The position numbers and the translations under genes are program-made. The notes under the pieces are model-generated. The model had not been told where the DNA came from. It made no database searches and saw nothing but the letters and a program-made list of their open reading frames with translations. A DNA stretch of 9,184 bases from Candidatus Eiseniibacteriota bacterium (GTDB lineage Bacteria > Eisenbacteria > RBG-16-71-46 > JABDJR01), in the NCBI GenBank assembly GCA_013003415.1, contig JABDJR010000670.1, positions 1-9,184 of the forward strand, in the 5' to 3' direction. Each line of letters opens with the position of its first letter. Position 1 is the stretch's first letter. Shown piece after piece: positions 5,776-9,184 of this stretch.

Positions 5776-8462
5776 TTTGAGTTGGCTTTCAGCTGTTCCG
5801 CCCAATCAAAAATGATACGAATCTGGTGTTGTCGCGCCCGGAGATTGTAGCTATGGGAAAGGAACTTTTCCCCTTCTGCAGATGGAGAAAGCATCATGAC
5901 CGAGCCAGTCAGTTCCTCAGGGATCTCCATGACCTTCTTGGATTCACCGAGGGGGATGCCCTGGTTCAAGTCGATGCTGACTTCCATAACCTCGTTGCCA
6001 GTTCTATAGAAAAGGGTGTTTCCCTTTTTTGACCACACGGGTCGATGACCGTCTGATCTGGAAATTCTAGTGGGGTTGGCGCTCAGGTTCTCCGGTCCTT
6101 CCCATTTGCGAACGAAAATATTTCGATCACCGGAGGAAGCAGATTCATAGGCAACCCACTTTCCGTCCGGAGAGAACATTGCCCGAGATTCTTGGTTTGC
6201 CGAGCTGAGGTAGGGAGCCGCCTTTGGCGGATCGCTCATGACAAGTACCCAGACATCGATGTCTCCATCTTGTTTTTGCTTGTCAAAGAGGACATGCCTA
6301 CCATCGGGAGACCAGCTGGTGGGAAGGTCGTAGGAATTGCTGGTATGGATTTTCTTGGCTGGTATGCTGCCATCGGAAGGGATGAGATGGAGGTTGTAGG
6401 AACCATCTCGGTCGTTTGCATACATGACCTGTGTGGCATCGGGTGACCACATTGGCAGCCGATCGTTTCCTGGGGTGTTCGTGAGTCGCGTCCTGGTCTT
6501 TCTCTGAAGATCATGAATCCAGATCTTGTCGTTTGCGCCTGGGACGCAAGCCAGGAATTGTATTCCGTCCGGTGACACGGCGCCTTCAAAGCCACGATTC
6601 TCCTCAAAATCCACCGGTTCTACGCGCCCGGCTCTGTCTATCCATACGAGTCGGAAATCCCACATGTCGTCGATGCTTGGAACGTAGGCAAGCCGACCAT
6701 CGGCTCCAACCGTGTAGTACGCGCTTCCCGTGATGAAAGACATATGAACATTGTCGAGGACAGGGTTTGGGGTTCCGCCAACGGAAAGCGAAGTCAAGTC
6801 GAAGGGAAGGGTGAAGAGTTGATAGCCGCGCCCGTAGAGAATGTGACCGGAAGCAATGTAGTGGGGATCCGATCCGCCGGTTGCAAGAACGGAAACGCTT
6901 CCGTCTTCCAGGGAAAGGAGTCCGATTAGAGCGTCGTCGAAGGTAGCAATGTTGGCTGTTTTGATTGTCAGGAGTAGGTGTTTTCCGCCCGGCAACACGT
7001 GGGGCCAGCGATGACTCGTTTCTTCCCGTGACGGGTTGAGTTCGGAAATCTGACGCGGTTCGCCCCCGCTCTCCGGCACTGCCCAGAGGCCCCCACCCAT
7101 CCCGCGACAAAAATAGATTTCACCATCTCCCCAAGCTAGCCCAGGACCAATGGGGCTAGCGCAAAGCTCTGTGGGGGCGCCGCCACTCACCGCTACTTTC
7201 CAGATTTTGGAATCTGCGGCATAGGCGATCCAGTCGCCGTCGGGGGAGAAGCTGGGCAATCTGGCCCCTTCTGTATTGGCAATTTTGGTCGATTCAAAGG
7301 CGTTCAGAGATTTTACGTAGAGGTCCCCCGTAAAACCCCCCACGTAGGCGATGGTTTCACCGTCGGGGGAGAACGAAAGACTTGCCCAAGCACTCTCCCC
7401 AACAAGACTAATTGCCGCGGGGCCATTGAGTCCCAAAGTCGTTTGGCTTAACGGAGGATTTGAATCACGAGAGAAGAACAGGATGGCAAAGAGCAAAGCC
7501 ACCGCCGTCATCGCCAGTGCAGCTAACCAACCGCCTCGGCCACTGCCGGTGGATTTTGCGATCTCGGTTTCTGGGAGAGAGCCGGCGGTGGTGAACGAAA
7601 CTAAAGAACTCTCGCCACCTGCCTTCTGCAGAAGCACGCGCGCCTCGCCAATGTCCCGAAGTCGAAGTTTGGGGTCGCGCACCAAACAGCGTTCGATGAT
7701 GCGACATAGTTGGGGAGCTTCCTCGACCGGGAGCTGACTCCAGTCGGGTTCATCGCGAAGCACCGCAGCAAGGGTGTCGCTTACGGTTTGTCCTTGGAAC
7801 AAACGCTTCCCCGTGACCATTTCCCAAAGGATGGTTCCAAAAGCCCAGATGTCAGCCCGGCGATCGACGTGCCCCCCGCGGGCCTGCTCGGGGCTCATGT
7901 AGGCGGCGGTTCCCAGCACTGTTCCGGCCATAGTCATGGCGTTGGTAATGGTGGGCGAGTGCTCCATGTCGGAGGCGTTTTCACCTTCTCCAAACCAGGC
8001 TCGGGCCAAACCGAAGTCCAGAATCTTGGCTTCGCCCGATGGGGTAAGCATGATGTTGGCGGGTTTCAGATCGCGATGAACGATCCCCTGTTCATGGGCG
8101 GCTTCCATTCCAGTGGCGATATCGCGAGCGATGCGCAAGGTCTCATCGAGATGAAGGGTTCCTTTTTCTAGGCGAACACTCAGGTCTTCGCCTTCAACGA
8201 GTTCCATGACCAGAAACCGAGTGCCTTCAATTTCTTCAAAACCGTAAATGGAAGCGACGTTGGGGTGTTGCAAGCTGGCGAGAGTTCTTGCTTCACGATC
8301 AAAGCGAGCCGACCGTTCAGGATCGCTTGCCAATTCCGGGGGCAGGACCTTGATGGCCACGTCGCGTTCGAGCTTGGTGTCGCGAGCGCGATAGACTTCG
8401 CCCATACCACCTTTGCCCAATAAATCCGTGATTTTGTAATGTGCAAGACTTTTGCCGATCAA
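5772..8462 (-). CDS. Membrane Ser/Thr protein kinase with extracytoplasmic WD40/TolB-like beta-propeller
   Basis: An 896-residue Hanks-type kinase linked to a sensor-like propeller. The kinase domain (about 9-280) is complete: glycine loop GKGGMGEVY (16-24), ATP lysine K38, alpha-C E57, catalytic HRDLKPAN (129-136), DFG (149-151) and SPE (190-192). It is an RD kinase and should be active. A Thr/Ser-rich activation segment (169-182) could be autophosphorylated. One membrane helix (about 312-330) follows. The outer part holds repeated SPDG blades, for example FSPDGETIAY (364-373), FSPDGDWIAY (405-414), SWSPDGRHVLF (716-726) and FSPDGKWVAY (763-772). The start is TTG at 8462, with GGGGAG (8468-8473) five bases upstream. 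The second kinase begins with the same MIGKSLAHY, which confirms this start. The ligand and phosphorylation targets are unknown. Confidence 0.95.
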   Translation of the reverse strand: MIGKSLAHYKITDLLGKGGMGEVYRARDTKLERDVAIKVLPPELASDPERSARFDREARTLASLQHPNVASIYGFEEIEGTRFLVMELVEGEDLSVRLEKGTLHLDETLRIARDIATGMEAAHEQGIVHRDLKPANIMLTPSGEAKILDFGLARAWFGEGENASDMEHSPTITNAMTMAGTVLGTAAYMSPEQARGGHVDRRADIWAFGTILWEMVTGKRLFQGQTVSDTLAAVLRDEPDWSQLPVEEAPQLCRIIERCLVRDPKLRLRDIGEARVLLQKAGGESSLVSFTTAGSLPETEIAKSTGSGRGGWLAALAMTAVALLFAILFFSRDSNPPLSQTTLGLNGPAAISLVGESAWASLSFSPDGETIAYVGGFTGDLYVKSLNAFESTKIANTEGARLPSFSPDGDWIAYAADSKIWKVAVSGGAPTELCASPIGPGLAWGDGEIYFCRGMGGGLWAVPESGGEPRQISELNPSREETSHRWPHVLPGGKHLLLTIKTANIATFDDALIGLLSLEDGSVSVLATGGSDPHYIASGHILYGRGYQLFTLPFDLTSLSVGGTPNPVLDNVHMSFITGSAYYTVGADGRLAYVPSIDDMWDFRLVWIDRAGRVEPVDFEENRGFEGAVSPDGIQFLACVPGANDKIWIHDLQRKTRTRLTNTPGNDRLPMWSPDATQVMYANDRDGSYNLHLIPSDGSIPAKKIHTSNSYDLPTSWSPDGRHVLFDKQKQDGDIDVWVLVMSDPPKAAPYLSSANQESRAMFSPDGKWVAYESASSGDRNIFVRKWEGPENLSANPTRISRSDGHRPVWSKKGNTLFYRTGNEVMEVSIDLNQGIPLGESKKVMEIPEELTGSVMMLSPSAEGEKFLSHSYNLRARQHQIRIIFDWAEQLKANSN

Positions 8463-8487
8463 GAGCTCTCCCCAAGTGTAGGAATAT

Positions 8488-8502
8488 GGAGCTTAGGGCT
8501 CC
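8488..8502. repeat. Inverted repeat GGAGC-N5-GCTCC over the kinase -10
   Basis: A perfect 5-base dyad spanning the putative -10 box of the minus-strand kinase gene. It could be a small operator or chance; there is no T-run for a terminator. Confidence 0.3.
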
Positions 8503-8518
8503 GTCTAGCCCGGGTCAA
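8490..8518 (-). promoter_or_regulatory. Putative promoter of the 896-residue kinase gene
   Basis: On the minus strand TTGACC (8513-8518), 17 bases, then TAAGCT (8490-8495), identical in both hexamers and spacing to the tRNA-Asn promoter. Transcription would begin near 8483, leaving about 20 leader bases, which include the GGGGAG ribosome site. Confidence 0.6.
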
Positions 8519-8550
8519 CAAAGCATGAAACAAGGTGGTCGGTGTTTTCC

Positions 8551-8579
8551 TAGACTTTTGAGTGTCCCGTGCCTACTCT
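8551..8579 (+). promoter_or_regulatory. Possible promoter of the second kinase gene
   Basis: TAGACT (8551-8556), 17 bases, then TACTCT (8574-8579). Only six bases separate the -10 from the ATG, so the transcript may begin at or beside the start codon (leaderless). No Shine-Dalgarno is visible before this ATG, which is consistent. Confidence 0.4.
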
Positions 8580-8585
8580 TTGCCC

Positions 8586-9184
8586 ATGATTGGTAAAAGC
8601 CTCGCCCACTATGAGGTGGTTTCAAAACTTGGCGCGGGTGGCATGGGTGAGGTCTATCGGGCACGCGACTCACGCCTGGATCGCGATGTGGCCATTAAGA
8701 TTCTCCCGGAATCCCTGGCTCACGACCCGGAACGGCTAGCGCGATTTGAGCGGGAAGCCAAACTGCTTGCTTCTTTAAACCACACGAATATCGCCGCCAT
8801 TCATGGGCTGGACCAAAGTGACTCCACCCGCTTTTTGGTGTTGGAGCTTGTGGAAGGCGAAGACCTCTCCGAGCGCATTGCCCGTGGACCCATCCCTTTA
8901 CACGATGCCCTTCCCATTGCCCATCAGATTGCAGTGGCGTTGGAAGAGGCCCACCGTCAAGGCATCACCCATCGAGATCTGAAACCGGGAAACATACGTC
9001 TCACTCCCGACGGCCAAGTGAAGGTTCTCGACTTCGGTTTGGCCAAGGCCCAAGAACCGGAATCTGAGGACTCAATCAACCTTTCTCAGTCCCCGACCAT
9101 GGTTTCCAACATGACCATGCAGGGAGTCATCCTGGGAACCGCCGCCTACATGAGTCCCGAGCAATCGCGGGGAAAGAAGACGGA
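8586..9184 (+). CDS. Ser/Thr protein kinase, partial (N-terminal kinase domain; runs off right edge)
   Basis: The first 199 residues of a Hanks-type kinase, open to the window end. It has glycine loop GAGGMGEVY (16-24), K38, E57, HRDLKPGN (129-136), DFG (149-151) and AAYMSPEQ (186-193), so the catalytic set is present as far as can be seen. It aligns with the neighbouring divergent kinase without any gap, at about 61 percent identity by hand count (122 of 199). The two genes are therefore duplicates in head-to-head arrangement. A membrane helix and propeller beyond the edge are expected by analogy only. The ATG at 8586 is supported by the shared N-terminal MIGKSLAHY. Confidence 0.94.
   Translation, partial: MIGKSLAHYEVVSKLGAGGMGEVYRARDSRLDRDVAIKILPESLAHDPERLARFEREAKLLASLNHTNIAAIHGLDQSDSTRFLVLELVEGEDLSERIARGPIPLHDALPIAHQIAVALEEAHRQGITHRDLKPGNIRLTPDGQVKVLDFGLAKAQEPESEDSINLSQSPTMVSNMTMQGVILGTAAYMSPEQSRGKKT

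Noticed and set aside
6236..7707. Several open frames of 60-170 codons on both strands within the kinase gene
   Set aside because: All overlap the continuous 896-codon kinase frame, which has domain motifs throughout; they are shadows.
1..9184. CRISPR array, insertion sequence or tandem repeats
   Set aside because: Scanning by eye shows no regularly spaced direct repeats, transposase motifs or terminal inverted repeats.

Overview
This is a chromosomal-looking window of mixed-strand bacterial DNA with moderately high GC. Three things point to a soil- or sediment-type Gram-negative lineage such as Acidobacteriota or a relative: two large Ser/Thr kinases of the kind that carry a WD40/TolB-like propeller, lipoproteins with classical lipoboxes, and frequent GTG/TTG starts. 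This placement is an inference from gene style, not from a marker gene.

Layout. (1) 1-1039, minus strand: a two-gene operon of a short, cysteine-rich PadR-family regulator and an arsenite S-adenosylmethionine methyltransferase (arsM), which runs off the left edge. (2) 1273-1347, plus strand: a complete tRNA-Asn(GUU) with encoded CCA. (3) 1427-2035, minus strand: a small lipoprotein of unknown function resembling DUF3558-type lipoproteins. (4) 2036-2402: an intergenic stretch with a good minus-strand promoter for the lipoprotein gene, a weaker plus-strand promoter and two small hairpins. (5) 2403-5775, plus strand: a tightly packed four-gene ABC importer (binding lipoprotein, ATPase and two PhnE-type permeases). 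It belongs to the phosphonate family, and the binding protein most resembles the branch labelled putative selenate binding. (6) 5772-8462, minus strand: a complete 896-residue membrane Ser/Thr kinase with an extracytoplasmic beta-propeller, whose stop codon overlaps the last permease stop. (7) 8586-9184, plus strand: the start of a second, divergently transcribed paralogous kinase, cut by the right edge.

How the genes may work together. The regulator probably controls itself and arsM. Its cysteine cluster beside the recognition helix and an inverted repeat over its promoter suggest direct sensing of arsenite or another thiophilic metalloid. The ABC genes form one translationally coupled uptake operon for a small oxyanion or phosphonate. 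With arsM nearby, a metalloid/oxyanion theme is possible but unproven, because a tRNA gene and an opposite-strand lipoprotein gene separate them. The two kinases are duplicates arising from one divergent promoter region. The tRNA gene and the first kinase have promoters with identical -35 and -10 hexamers (TTGACC, 17 bases, TAAGCT), which gives a glimpse of this organism's housekeeping promoter.
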